A stretch of 64,000 nucleotides of DNA from Kitasatospora sp. MMS16-BH015 (GTDB lineage: Bacteria; Actinomycetota; Actinomycetes; Streptomycetales; Streptomycetaceae): positions 3,162,001-3,226,000 of the forward strand of contig NZ_CP025394.1 of the NCBI RefSeq assembly GCF_002943525.1, written 5' to 3'. The notes under the pieces were generated by a model that worked only from the letters and a program-made list of their open reading frames with translations, was not told the DNA's origin and made no database searches. Below, in pieces: positions 41,401 through 52,132 of this stretch. A program made the translations under genes and the position numbers. Position 1 is the stretch's first letter; every line of letters starts with the position of its first letter.

Positions 41401-42453
41401 CTAGCCCGCCCGCACCAGCGTGGTGCGCAGCGCCGTCTCCAGCACGTCCCGCCGCCGGGCCGAATCCATCATGTTCGGCCCGATCACCGCGAGGTCGGCC
41501 AGGGTGGGCGCCAGCAGCTGCACCCGGATCCCGGCGGCCCGCAGCACCGAGGCCTCGCGGAGCAGCTGGCGGGTGACCGCCCGGCGGTAGCGGCTGGCCA
41601 GCTGGGCCAGCACGCCCTTGGGGCGGTCGCGCTCGCGCCAGCCGCGCAGGGCGGCCAGCGCTCCGGTGGGGCGGCCCGGCTCGGGCCACTCGGGGCGCAG
41701 GGCCATCGGCGCCAGCACGTAGACCTCGTCCAGGCCGCGGGCCACCATCAGGTCGGCGTTGGTGGCCGACCAGCAGCCGCCGTCCACGTACCGGCTGCCG
41801 GCCACCTCGACCGGGGCGAACCAGCCCGGGATCGCGCAGGAGGCCATCACCGCGTCGGCCACGGCCGCGCGCGGCGCCTCCGGGTCGCCGAAGGTGACGC
41901 GGCGTCCGGTGCGGTAGTCCACCGCCGTCACCCGCAGGCCCGAGCCGGGCAGCCAGCCGTCCCCGCCGACCAGCCGGCGGACCAGCTCGCCGACCCCGGC
42001 GATCGAGCCCCGGCCGGTCGGCACGGCCGCCGAGACCATGGTCAGGAACGGGTAGTCGCGCGGGTGCCGCACGGCGTCCCGCAGCAGGCCGGGCGAGCCG
42101 ATGTTCGGGTGCGGGCGCGGCGGCAGCGCCCCGCCGACGGCCGTCTCGTAGTCGAAGTCCACCCCGACCAGCGGGCCGGTGGTCACCGGCAGCCCCAGGT
42201 GGTGGTCCCGCAGCTCGGCGGGGCCGACCCCGGCGGCCAGCAGGGTGCCCAGCAGCGAGCCCGCCGAGGTCCCGAGGATCACCTCGGCCCCGCCCGGCCG
42301 CCACCCGGTGGCCTCCTCGATCGCGCAGAGCGCCCCGATCGTCCAGGCCGCGCCCAGCATCCCCCCGCCGCCGAGCACCAGCCCGCGCCGCGGCCCACTC
42401 CTCCCGGCCGCCACCACTGAGGTGGCCACCGCCTCCGCCGACCGACTCGCCAT
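41401..42453 (-). CDS. Patatin-like phospholipase
   Basis: 350 residues from the ATG at 42453. The Ser-Asp dyad of patatins is visible: oxyanion loop VLGGGGMLGAAW, nucleophile elbow LGTSAGS, and catalytic Asp in YVDGGCWSATNADL. It hydrolyses ester bonds of lipids. There is no signal peptide, so it probably works in the cytoplasm or at the inner membrane face. It is followed by the DUF6912 gene 73 bp downstream, possibly co-transcribed. Confidence 0.88.
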   Translation of the reverse strand: MASRSAEAVATSVVAAGRSGPRRGLVLGGGGMLGAAWTIGALCAIEEATGWRPGGAEVILGTSAGSLLGTLLAAGVGPAELRDHHLGLPVTTGPLVGVDFDYETAVGGALPPRPHPNIGSPGLLRDAVRHPRDYPFLTMVSAAVPTGRGSIAGVGELVRRLVGGDGWLPGSGLRVTAVDYRTGRRVTFGDPEAPRAAVADAVMASCAIPGWFAPVEVAGSRYVDGGCWSATNADLMVARGLDEVYVLAPMALRPEWPEPGRPTGALAALRGWRERDRPKGVLAQLASRYRRAVTRQLLREASVLRAAGIRVQLLAPTLADLAVIGPNMMDSARRRDVLETALRTTLVRAG

Positions 42454-42740
42454 GCCGCCCGCCTCTCGGATCGCGCCTCCCCCGATGGTCCGCCATGCTC
42501 CCCCGAAAACCGGCCACCCCACCGGCCAGCCGCGAGAATGTCGCCCCTGGTTCGTCACCTCCGACCGTCCGCCGCGTGCCGCCGTCCGGGCCCGCGCCCC
42601 GTCCCCCTTCGTGCACCCCCGCCCGGCGCAGCCCCGTCAACCGGGTGCCGCGCCCCCGGCCCCGCGCGGGCCCGCCCCGGCGCCACCCTCACACGAATAG
42701 GTGACACCGCACCGGCCCGCCGACCCCGCCGCGGCCTTCG

Positions 42741-42769
42741 TTGTCACCCCTCCCCGCCCCGGGTACCAA
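42741..42769 (+). promoter_or_regulatory. Candidate promoter for Rv3235-family gene
   Basis: TTGTCA at 42741-42746 and TACCAA at 42764-42769, 17 nt apart, would start transcription about 27 nt before the ATG at 42803. The remainder of the 350-bp region 42454-42802 shows no gene or other defensible site. Confidence 0.4.
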
Positions 42770-42802
42770 GGAGGCGAGCCGCCAGCCCCCCGGAGGTACC
42801 CG

Positions 42803-43345
42803 ATGCTCGAACCCGGCACCGTACGGCACCTGACGACCCGGCAGACCCCGCGCGTACGCCCGCTCGTCCACCAGCCCGGACGCCCCACCGCCCGCCGCCC
42901 GGTCCGCACCCCGCACCCACTCGCGGCGCCGCAGCAGACCGCCGCGCCGCAGGCCCCGCACCACCCCGGCCGCCCCGAACCCCGGCAGCCCCGCCACCCC
43001 CGGGCCGCCTGCGCGCCGCCGCGCGGCCAGCAGGGCGACCTCGCGGCCCGCTTCGCGCTGCGCCTGGTCGAGGTCCTCACCGGCCTGCGCCCGCCCGGCC
43101 AGCTCCAGCGGCACACCACCGTCCCGGCCTACCGCCAGCTCACCACGCTGGCCCGCAGCGGCCCGCTCCGCAGCCACCGCCACACCCACCGGCTGGGCCG
43201 GGTCCACGACTCCGCCCCGGCCCCGGCCACCCTGGAGGCCTGCGTCCGGGTCGAGCTCGGCCCCCGCCACCACATGCTCGCCTTCCGTCTGGAGCGCCAC
43301 CCGCGCACCGAGCAGTGGCAGTGCACAGCGCTGGAGGCGCGCTAG
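42803..43345 (+). CDS. Rv3235 family protein
   Basis: 180 residues from the ATG at 42803, preceded by GGAGG. The N-terminal 80 residues are Pro/Arg/His-rich. The conserved part starts at LAARFALRLVEVLTGLRPPGQL and continues through YRQLTTLARSGPL and CVRVELGPRHHMLAFRLE to the end. This pattern and the position directly opposite secA match the M. tuberculosis Rv3235 family (DUF6459). The function is unknown. It converges with secA across a strong inverted-repeat region. Confidence 0.8.
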   Translation: MLEPGTVRHLTTRQTPRVRPLVHQPGRPTARRPVRTPHPLAAPQQTAAPQAPHHPGRPEPRQPRHPRAACAPPRGQQGDLAARFALRLVEVLTGLRPPGQLQRHTTVPAYRQLTTLARSGPLRSHRHTHRLGRVHDSAPAPATLEACVRVELGPRHHMLAFRLERHPRTEQWQCTALEAR

Positions 43346-43354
43346 AAAGGCAAA

Positions 43355-43463
43355 CGCCCCAGTCGCACCATCGGGGGCGCGGGGAACTGCGCGACCGACC
43401 ACGCACCTCCGTAGAGGGCTGATCGCGCGGTTCCCCGCGCCCCAGCAGAGTGCAACTGGGGCG
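43355..43463. repeat. Nested inverted repeat / bidirectional terminator with dispersed repeat
   Basis: GGGGCGCGGGGAACTGCGC (43374-43392) pairs with 43425-43443 (one G-T wobble), and the stem extends to 21 bp. An outer stem joins 43355-43363 with 43455-43463. The structure lies between the convergent Rv3235-family and secA genes and probably terminates both. Confidence 0.8.
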
Positions 43464-43475
43464 CCGTACGAACGG

Positions 43476-46205
<2,730 letters not shown>

Positions 46206-46457
46206 TAGGGCGGGCTCCTTGCCTGGATCGGCTCTGGACGACTGCGAGTGGGGTTACCCCACCGTACGGGTCATCGTATGCGAGGAGGCCAACGCGCCGG
46301 GAGGTGCGTCAGCACGGTATTCCCGTGTCACTCCTGAGAGCACATGCGCAGATAGCAACGCCGGTCGGGGCAAAACGGTCACCCACGACTTGGGACGATC
46401 CGCGTTCCCGGAAGGTTCCCGGCCCGATTGTCGGTGCCGACCCGTACCCTGCCCGCC

Positions 46458-47636
46458 ATGACCGCGCCCTCCCGCCCCGCCCCCGCTGCCGCTGCCGCCC
46501 TCACCGCCGACGAGGCCCGCCTGATCGCGCTGCGCGCCCAGGGCCTGCTCGGCGCGCCCGACCGCCGGGCCGGTGTGCCCGGGGTGGTCCGCGCGCTGGG
46601 GGCCGTCCAGCTCGACACCATCTCGGTGCTGGCCCGCTCGCACGAGCTGGTGCCGTACGCGCGTCTGGGCGCGGTGGGCCGCCCGGCGGTGGAGCAGGCA
46701 CTCTGGGGCTCGGGGCAGACCTTCGAGTACTGGTCGCACGCGGCCTGCGTGCTGCCGATCGAGGAGTGGCCGCTGTTCGCCTTCCGCCGCCGGGCCTACC
46801 GGGCCAAGGGCGGGCTCTGGGAGTTCCGGGTCGGCCCCGAGGCGTACCGGGGCGTGCTCGACCGGCTGCGCGCCGAGGGCCCGCTGACCTCCACCGACCT
46901 GGGCGGGGCCAAGCGCACCGGCGAGTGGTGGGACTGGTCCGACACCAAGATCGCGGTGGAGCGCGCGCTGGCCTTCGGCGACGTGGTCTGCACCGACCGG
47001 CGCAGCTGGAAGCGGGTCTACGACCTGGCCGAGCGGGCCGTCCCGGCCGGGCTGTACGGGCAGGAGCCCACCGACGCCGAGTGCGCCCGGCAGCTGATCG
47101 CCCAGGCCGGCCGGGCCCTCGGGGTGGCCACCCGCTCCGACCTGATGGACTACTACCGGCTCAAGGCCGGCCTGTTCGACCAGGCCCTGCCGGAGTCCGG
47201 CCTGGTGCCGGTCGAGGTCGCGGGCTGGCCGGCCCCCGCCTGGGCCGACCCGGCGGCCCTGGCCACCGCCCCGCGCGGGCGCCACCGCACCACGCTGCTC
47301 TCGCCCTTCGACTCGCTGGTCTGGGAGCGCCCGCGCACCGAGCGGATCTTCGGCATGACGCACCGCCTGGAGGCGTACACCCCCAAGCACAAGCGCGAGC
47401 ACGGGTACTTCGCGATGCCGCTGCTGGCCGGCGGCCGGCTGGTCGGCCGGGTCGATCCGGCCCGCGAGGGCCGGACCCTGGTGGCCCGTCAGGTCTCCCT
47501 GGACGCCCCCAGGCACCTGCCCGCGCTGGCCGCCGCGCTGCGCGAGGCGGCCGAGTGGGTCGGCTGCGACGACGTACGGGTCGAGCGCCTCGCGGACGAG
47601 GCCCTGCGCCCGGCCCTGGCGGCACTGCTCGCCTGA
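46458..47636 (+). CDS. YcaQ/AlkX-like winged-helix DNA glycosylase family protein
   Basis: 392 residues from the ATG at 46458. It belongs to the HTH_42 (YcaQ/AlkZ) family: three winged-helix units, with LGAVQLDTISVLARSHELV near residues 48-66 holding the Q-x-D motif (Gln51, Asp53) where the catalytic residues of these glycosylases lie. Other markers are FEYWSHAACVLP, YRLKAGLFDQ and LLSPFDSLVWERPRTERIF. Family members unhook interstrand crosslinks or remove alkylated bases. The QxD form corresponds to the YcaQ (AlkX) branch rather than the AlkZ self-resistance branch. It is convergent with the adjacent response regulator; the stops are 1 nt apart. Confidence 0.83.
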   Translation: MTAPSRPAPAAAAALTADEARLIALRAQGLLGAPDRRAGVPGVVRALGAVQLDTISVLARSHELVPYARLGAVGRPAVEQALWGSGQTFEYWSHAACVLPIEEWPLFAFRRRAYRAKGGLWEFRVGPEAYRGVLDRLRAEGPLTSTDLGGAKRTGEWWDWSDTKIAVERALAFGDVVCTDRRSWKRVYDLAERAVPAGLYGQEPTDAECARQLIAQAGRALGVATRSDLMDYYRLKAGLFDQALPESGLVPVEVAGWPAPAWADPAALATAPRGRHRTTLLSPFDSLVWERPRTERIFGMTHRLEAYTPKHKREHGYFAMPLLAGGRLVGRVDPAREGRTLVARQVSLDAPRHLPALAAALREAAEWVGCDDVRVERLADEALRPALAALLA

Positions 47637-47637
47637 C

Positions 47638-48387
47638 TCACCCTATTTCGAGGATCTTCTCCCGCATCGCGTAGACCACGGCCTCCATCCTGGAGTGCAG
47701 CTGCAGCTTCTCCAGGATGTTGCGCACGTGGTTCTTCACGGTGTTCTCGCTGATGAAGAGCTCCTTGGCGATCTCCCGGTTGTTCATCCCGGTGGCCACC
47801 AGCTTGAGCACCTCCAGCTCGCGGTCGGTCAGCCGCGGCGCGGGCACCAAGTCACGGTCGTCGGACCGCCGTTGGATCATCGACTTGAACTCGGTGAGCA
47901 GCTTCGAGGCCATCGAGGGGCTGATCTGGGACTGGCCGTCGGCCACCGCGCGGATCGCGGTGGCCACCTCGTCCGTGGAGATCTCCTTGAGCAGGTAGCC
48001 GGTGGCCCCCGCCTTGATCGCCTCGTAGAGGTCGGCCTCCTCGTCGCTTATCGTCAGCATGATGATCTTGGCGCTGGGCGCCACGTCCTTGATCGCCGTG
48101 CAGGCCTCGATCCCGCTGCGCCGGGGCATCCGCACATCCATCAGGATGATGTCCGGCAGCAGGTCGGCCGCCTTGAGCACGGCCTCGGCCCCGTCCCCGG
48201 CCTCGCCGACGACCTTGATGTCCTCTTCCTCGGCCAGCACGATCTCCAGGCCCCGGCGGAAGAGCGCGTGGTCGTCGACCACCAGGACGCGGATCGGCTC
48301 GGCGCGGTGCGCGAGGTGCTCGGAGCGCTCGAAGCCGTCCTCCCCCGCCTCGGCCCCTGCCCCCTGGCCCCGCGTGGTCTCCCCCAT
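47638..48387 (-). CDS. NarL/LuxR-family response regulator
   Basis: 249 residues from the ATG at 48387, with GGGAGGGG upstream. A ~30-residue acidic leader precedes the receiver domain (VLVVDDH; phosphoacceptor Asp84 in ILMDVRMP; TISDEEADLYEAIKAGATGYLLKEIS). A LuxR-type helix-turn-helix follows (LTDRELEVLKLVATGMNNREIA, FISENTVKNHVRNILEKL). No sensor kinase gene is adjacent, so it is an orphan. It lies between secA/YcaQ and hpf, where M. tuberculosis has no such gene. Its DNA targets are unknown. Confidence 0.92.
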   Translation of the reverse strand: MGETTRGQGAGAEAGEDGFERSEHLAHRAEPIRVLVVDDHALFRRGLEIVLAEEEDIKVVGEAGDGAEAVLKAADLLPDIILMDVRMPRRSGIEACTAIKDVAPSAKIIMLTISDEEADLYEAIKAGATGYLLKEISTDEVATAIRAVADGQSQISPSMASKLLTEFKSMIQRRSDDRDLVPAPRLTDRELEVLKLVATGMNNREIAKELFISENTVKNHVRNILEKLQLHSRMEAVVYAMREKILEIG

Positions 48388-48476
48388 CCGCCCCTCCCGG
48401 TCACCGGTCGCTGTCGGGCCATCATTCCACGGCCGACCCGCCCTGTGATCACCCTCCGGCATCGCGCCGCCCAGCT

Positions 48477-48513
48477 GGGTGACCCCGGAGCCTCCAGGCC
48501 TCCGGGGTCACCC
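48477..48513. terminator. Terminator of hpf
   Basis: A perfect 14-bp stem (48477-48490 with 48500-48513) with a 9-nt loop lies 28 nt beyond the hpf stop. Confidence 0.8.
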
Positions 48514-48540
48514 GTCACTGTCGGTGCGGCAGATCAGCCG

Positions 48541-49233
48541 TCAGCTCGCGTCGGTCTCCCCGATCGCGCCACCGGCGCCGGCCGCCTCGTCGGAGATCGT
48601 GCCGTCGGTCGCCAGGTGGATGACACCGTAGTGGTAACCGTGCCGGCGGTAGACCACGCTGGGCAGACCGCTGTCCTTCTCCACGAACAGGTAGAAGTCG
48701 TGGCCGACGAGCTCCATCTCGTACAGCGCCTGGTCCAGCGCCATCGGCCCGGCGTGGTGCGTCTTCTCGCGGACGACGAGCGGGCCGTCGCCCTCCACCT
48801 CCAGGGAACCCATCTTGATCTTCTTGACCGCGCCGTTGACCCCGGCGGGCCGCGGGCCCTCGTCCAGGCCGGCCAGCGCGGCCGTCGCCTCCCCGACGCT
48901 GATCGGGGCGTGGCTGCCGGTGGCGCCCTTGTGCACCCGCCGCCGGTCGGCGGACTTGCGCAGCTGCGCGTCCAGCTTCGCCGAGGCCAGGTCGAGCGCC
49001 GCGTACGGGTCGGCGGCGGCGGCCTCGGCCCGGATCACCGGGCCACGGGTACGGAGAGTGATCTCGACCCGCTCGGACCGGTCGGCCTGGCGCGGGTTGT
49101 GCTCCTTGGACACCTCGACGTCGAGGCTGATCACCTTGCCGTCGAACTTCTGGACCTTCTCCAGCTTCTCGGCCACGTGCTCGCGGAACCTCTTGGGCAC
49201 CTCGGTCTTGCGGCCCTTGACGACGATGTCCAC
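48541..49233 (-). CDS. hpf: Ribosome hibernation promoting factor, long form
   Basis: 230 residues from the GTG at 49233 (GGAG about 7 nt upstream), starting VDIVVKGRKTEVP. The N-terminal S30AE domain (residues 1-105; EHVAEKLEKVQKFDGKVISLDVEVSKE) binds the 30S decoding site. A variable linker follows. The C-terminal dimerisation domain (residues about 170-225; MALDQALYEMELVGHDFYLFVEKDSGLPSVVYRRHGYHYGVI as separate motifs) makes 100S ribosome dimers. It protects ribosomes in stationary or stressed cells. The upstream frame to 49443 is not part of the protein. In this genus expression is often stress-sigma controlled, but no clear stress promoter was recognised. Confidence 0.94.
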   Translation of the reverse strand: MDIVVKGRKTEVPKRFREHVAEKLEKVQKFDGKVISLDVEVSKEHNPRQADRSERVEITLRTRGPVIRAEAAAADPYAALDLASAKLDAQLRKSADRRRVHKGATGSHAPISVGEATAALAGLDEGPRPAGVNGAVKKIKMGSLEVEGDGPLVVREKTHHAGPMALDQALYEMELVGHDFYLFVEKDSGLPSVVYRRHGYHYGVIHLATDGTISDEAAGAGGAIGETDAS

Positions 49234-49550
49234 GCAGAACTCCGATCCCTCGTGCTGACGCCGATCCGGACGACCGGATCGGGCTGAGACCAGCCGGACC
49301 AGCCCGCTGGCCCTCACCTCACTTCCTCCCCACCAGGGACGCGTGAAACCCCTTGTGGCCTCATGGAACACCTCACACGGGGATTTCGCCTCCCCAGTCG
49401 AACGGCCTGGCGCCCGGAGGCCGACTGTCCGGCTGTTCCCCACTGTTTACCCCCCGGCGGGTGAAATACCAGTAAAGATCTGGACAACACACCCCAGACG
49501 GCCCACCGTTTGGCTCACTCCCCGTACCCACCCGACTCCAGGGAGCAGCC
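49234..49550. other. Divergent regulatory region between hpf and comF-like gene
   Basis: 317 bp holding the promoters of both genes. No RNA gene or reading frame of family character was found. Short G/C inverted repeats around 49260-49285 are too weak to assign. Confidence 0.4.
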
Positions 49551-50291
49551 ATGGCCCCGCCGCACCCCCAGGCCGCCCTGCTCGCCCTGCTCGACCTGGT
49601 GCTTCCCGCGCCCTGCGCGGGGTGCCGGGCCGGCCGCAGCCCGCTCTGCCCCGGCTGCGCCGAGGCGCTCACCGCGCTGCGCCCCGGCCCCGCCGGGCCG
49701 ATCCCGCGGCCGGCCGGGCTGCCGGAGCTGCACGCCGCCGCCGCGTACGCCGACCCGGTGCGGCGGCTGCTGATCGCCCACAAGGAACGCGGGGCCCTGC
49801 GGCTGGCGCACCCGCTGGGGCTCGCGCTGGCCGGGGCCGTGCACTCCGCGCTGCACGCCCGGGGGTGGGACGGGCCGGTGCTGCTGGTGCCGATGCCCTC
49901 CACCCGGCCCGCCGTCCGGGCCCGCGGGCAGGACGCCACCCTGCGGCTGGCCCGCCGGGCCGCCCGCGAACTGCGCCGCCGGGGCCGCCCGGCCGAGGTC
50001 GCGCCCGTGCTGCGCCACGCGCGCGCGGTGGCCGACCAGGCCGGCCTGAGCGCGGCCCAGCGCCGCCGCAACCTGCACGGCGCCCTGACCGTCCGACACG
50101 CCTCGCTGCCCCCGCACCCCTTGGTGCTGGTCGACGACCTGGTCACCACCGGCGCCAGCCTCGCCGAGGCCGCCCGCGCCCTGCGCGCCCACGGCCACCC
50201 GCCGCACGCGGCGGCCACGGTGGCCGCCGCCGGGCGGCGGAGCCGGCCCGGGCACCGGCCCGGGCACCGGCCCGGGCCTCAGCCCGGGTAG
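49551..50291 (+). CDS. ComF family phosphoribosyltransferase-like protein
   Basis: 246 residues. Residues 22-36 hold a CxxC...CxxC zinc knuckle (CAGC, CPGC). The type I phosphoribosyltransferase fold follows, with HKERGALRLAHPLG, VPMPSTRPAVRARGQD and the PRPP loop VLVDDLVTTGASL (residues about 193-205). ComF proteins act with the DNA-uptake or recombination machinery in competent bacteria; in actinomycetes the role is unproven. The C-terminus is a short Arg/Pro/Gly/His repeat (RPGHRPGHRPGPQPG) encoded by three 12-bp repeats. Its last 13 bp overlap the 3' end of the convergent lpqB. Same position as Rv3242c in M. tuberculosis. Confidence 0.88.
   Translation: MAPPHPQAALLALLDLVLPAPCAGCRAGRSPLCPGCAEALTALRPGPAGPIPRPAGLPELHAAAAYADPVRRLLIAHKERGALRLAHPLGLALAGAVHSALHARGWDGPVLLVPMPSTRPAVRARGQDATLRLARRAARELRRRGRPAEVAPVLRHARAVADQAGLSAAQRRRNLHGALTVRHASLPPHPLVLVDDLVTTGASLAEAARALRAHGHPPHAAATVAAAGRRSRPGHRPGHRPGPQPG
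50243..50278. repeat. Three 12-bp tandem repeats at comF 3' end
   Basis: CCGGCCCGGGCA at 50243 and 50255, then CCGGCCCGGGCC at 50267-50278. The array ends one base before the lpqB stop codon on the other strand. Confidence 0.9.
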
Positions 50292-52132
50292 ACGAACAGC
50301 GCGCCGGTCTTCCCGGTCTGCAGCTCCCGCCACTGACCGGCCGACAGCCGGTAGATCTGCGAGTCGGCGGAGGTGGCCAGCACCGGCGGCGCCGCGTCCC
50401 CCGTCCCCTGTACCTCCGTCGCCGAGACCGAGACCATCGAGTCGGCCCCGATCAGCGGCGCGTCCGTGCTCTGCGACCCGTCCGTGCTCACGTAGTGCAG
50501 CGCCTGCACCTGATCCCGCTCCTTGCCGAGCACCAGCAGCTGGTCGCTGTCGGCCCAGGCGAAGGAGAGGATGCCGGTCAGCTGCGGAGCCAGCGGGCGC
50601 AGCCCGCTCAGCGAGATCCGGGCCTGCGCTCCGGAGCCCGAGCGGGTGACCAGGCCCAGCTGGAGCGAGGCCGCGCCGCTGCTGTCCTCGGTCAGCAGCG
50701 CCACCCGGGTGCCGTCCGAGGAGACCCGCAGCTCCACCGGCACCTTGCCGTCCAGGCCGGGCAGGACCACCTGCTGCACCGTCTTGTCCCGCACCACCAG
50801 CACCTGACGGTGCGCCGGGTCACGGTCGATCACCCAGAGATTCTGCCGGCCGTCCCAGCTCGGCGTGGAGAGCCCGTGGTCGCCGCTGCCACCGACCGGC
50901 AGGCCGTCGTGCGAGGTCACCAGCGGCTCGCCCGCCTTGGCGTCCACGTCCATCGCCGTCACGCTCAGCGTCCGGCGGTCCGTGCTCACCACCGCCGCCG
51001 CCGCGCCGTCCCGCCGCACCGCGAGCGCGGCCGGGCGCTGCGCCGCCGCACCGAGCGGGCCCGGCACCGGCTTGCCGCCATCCTCACCCTGGGGCTGCAT
51101 CAGGTGGCCGTTGGTCAGCAGGTAGTAGGCGTCCCCCGTGCCGGCCAGGCGCCACGGCGCGTACGAGGAGGCCTGGGTCGAGTCCACCGCGCAACTGCCC
51201 TTGGCCCCGGCCAGGTTGAGCTGGCTGAGCTGCCGCTTGGGCTGCTGGTCGGCCAGCGTGAAGAAGAGCTGGTCGGCCATCTGGAGGCAGAGCGAGGGCT
51301 TGCTGGTGAAGTCCTCCACGCTCACCTTGACCGAGGCCACCAGATTGTCACCGACCGTCACCGGCCCGGTGACCCGCACCCCGTGGGAGAACCCGGACCT
51401 GACGGCGGGCGACAGCCAGTCGGACGGACCGTCTGCCAGCGCCTGGGCGGCAGCCGTCAGCGGGTCTATTCGGCGCCGCACATAGATCGGGTCGGCCACC
51501 AGAGTCTGGCTCTGGTCGCCGCCCGCGCTGTCCGGCACCGTGTAGAAGTACCGGTGCACCTGGCGGTAGCCGTTCTTGAAGTTCGTCTGGTCGACGATCA
51601 GGCCGTCCGGCAACTTGGCGATCCGCCACTCGCCCTTGTCCCGCCCGTCGGTCTCCTTCACCAGGGTGAACGAGACCGAGTAGCCCTTGGCCGAGGCGTA
51701 GTCGCGGTAGGTGTGCTTGGCGTCCAGCCCGGCCACCTGGCCGCCCGAGAGCTGGAACTCCGCCGTGCCGTCGCCCGGGGTACCGGTCGCCGCCGGGGTC
51801 CGGTGGTCCAGCACCGCCACCCCGGCGTCGGGGTTCCACCGCTTGCGGGCGTCGGCGGTCAGGTACTTGAGCGCGGTGCCGTAGTCGGCCTCGTCCGCGA
51901 TCGAGGCGTCCAGGAAGCCGGTCAGCACGTCCATCGGCTCGGCGCCCGCGCGGGGCTCCACCGGGAAGACCCGGACCTGGAGGTTCTCCGCCGAGGTGCC
52001 CTGCTGCTGGTCCACCGCCTGCGGCGCCCCGTCGTCGGGCATAGCCACGCAACCCGGGACGAGCAGCGCCGCCAGGCCGGCCCAGGCCGCCCGGAGCAGC
52101 CGTCGGTCAGCCCTGCCGGTCGTCCTCCCCAT
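50279..52132 (-). CDS. lpqB: Lipoprotein LpqB
   Basis: 617 residues from the ATG at 52132 (GGAGGGGG 7 nt upstream). Signal peptide with lipobox LVPGC (Cys near residue 28), so the mature protein is lipid-anchored outside the membrane. A GerMN domain (residues about 200-320) is followed by a beta-propeller-like domain up to the end. LpqB interacts with the extracellular part of the MtrB sensor and modulates MtrAB signalling. The start lies 26 bp inside the 3' end of mtrB, so it is translationally coupled. Third gene of mtrA-mtrB-lpqB; its stop directly abuts a 12-bp repeat array in comF. Confidence 0.95.
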   Translation of the reverse strand: MGRTTGRADRRLLRAAWAGLAALLVPGCVAMPDDGAPQAVDQQQGTSAENLQVRVFPVEPRAGAEPMDVLTGFLDASIADEADYGTALKYLTADARKRWNPDAGVAVLDHRTPAATGTPGDGTAEFQLSGGQVAGLDAKHTYRDYASAKGYSVSFTLVKETDGRDKGEWRIAKLPDGLIVDQTNFKNGYRQVHRYFYTVPDSAGGDQSQTLVADPIYVRRRIDPLTAAAQALADGPSDWLSPAVRSGFSHGVRVTGPVTVGDNLVASVKVSVEDFTSKPSLCLQMADQLFFTLADQQPKRQLSQLNLAGAKGSCAVDSTQASSYAPWRLAGTGDAYYLLTNGHLMQPQGEDGGKPVPGPLGAAAQRPAALAVRRDGAAAAVVSTDRRTLSVTAMDVDAKAGEPLVTSHDGLPVGGSGDHGLSTPSWDGRQNLWVIDRDPAHRQVLVVRDKTVQQVVLPGLDGKVPVELRVSSDGTRVALLTEDSSGAASLQLGLVTRSGSGAQARISLSGLRPLAPQLTGILSFAWADSDQLLVLGKERDQVQALHYVSTDGSQSTDAPLIGADSMVSVSATEVQGTGDAAPPVLATSADSQIYRLSAGQWRELQTGKTGALFVYPG

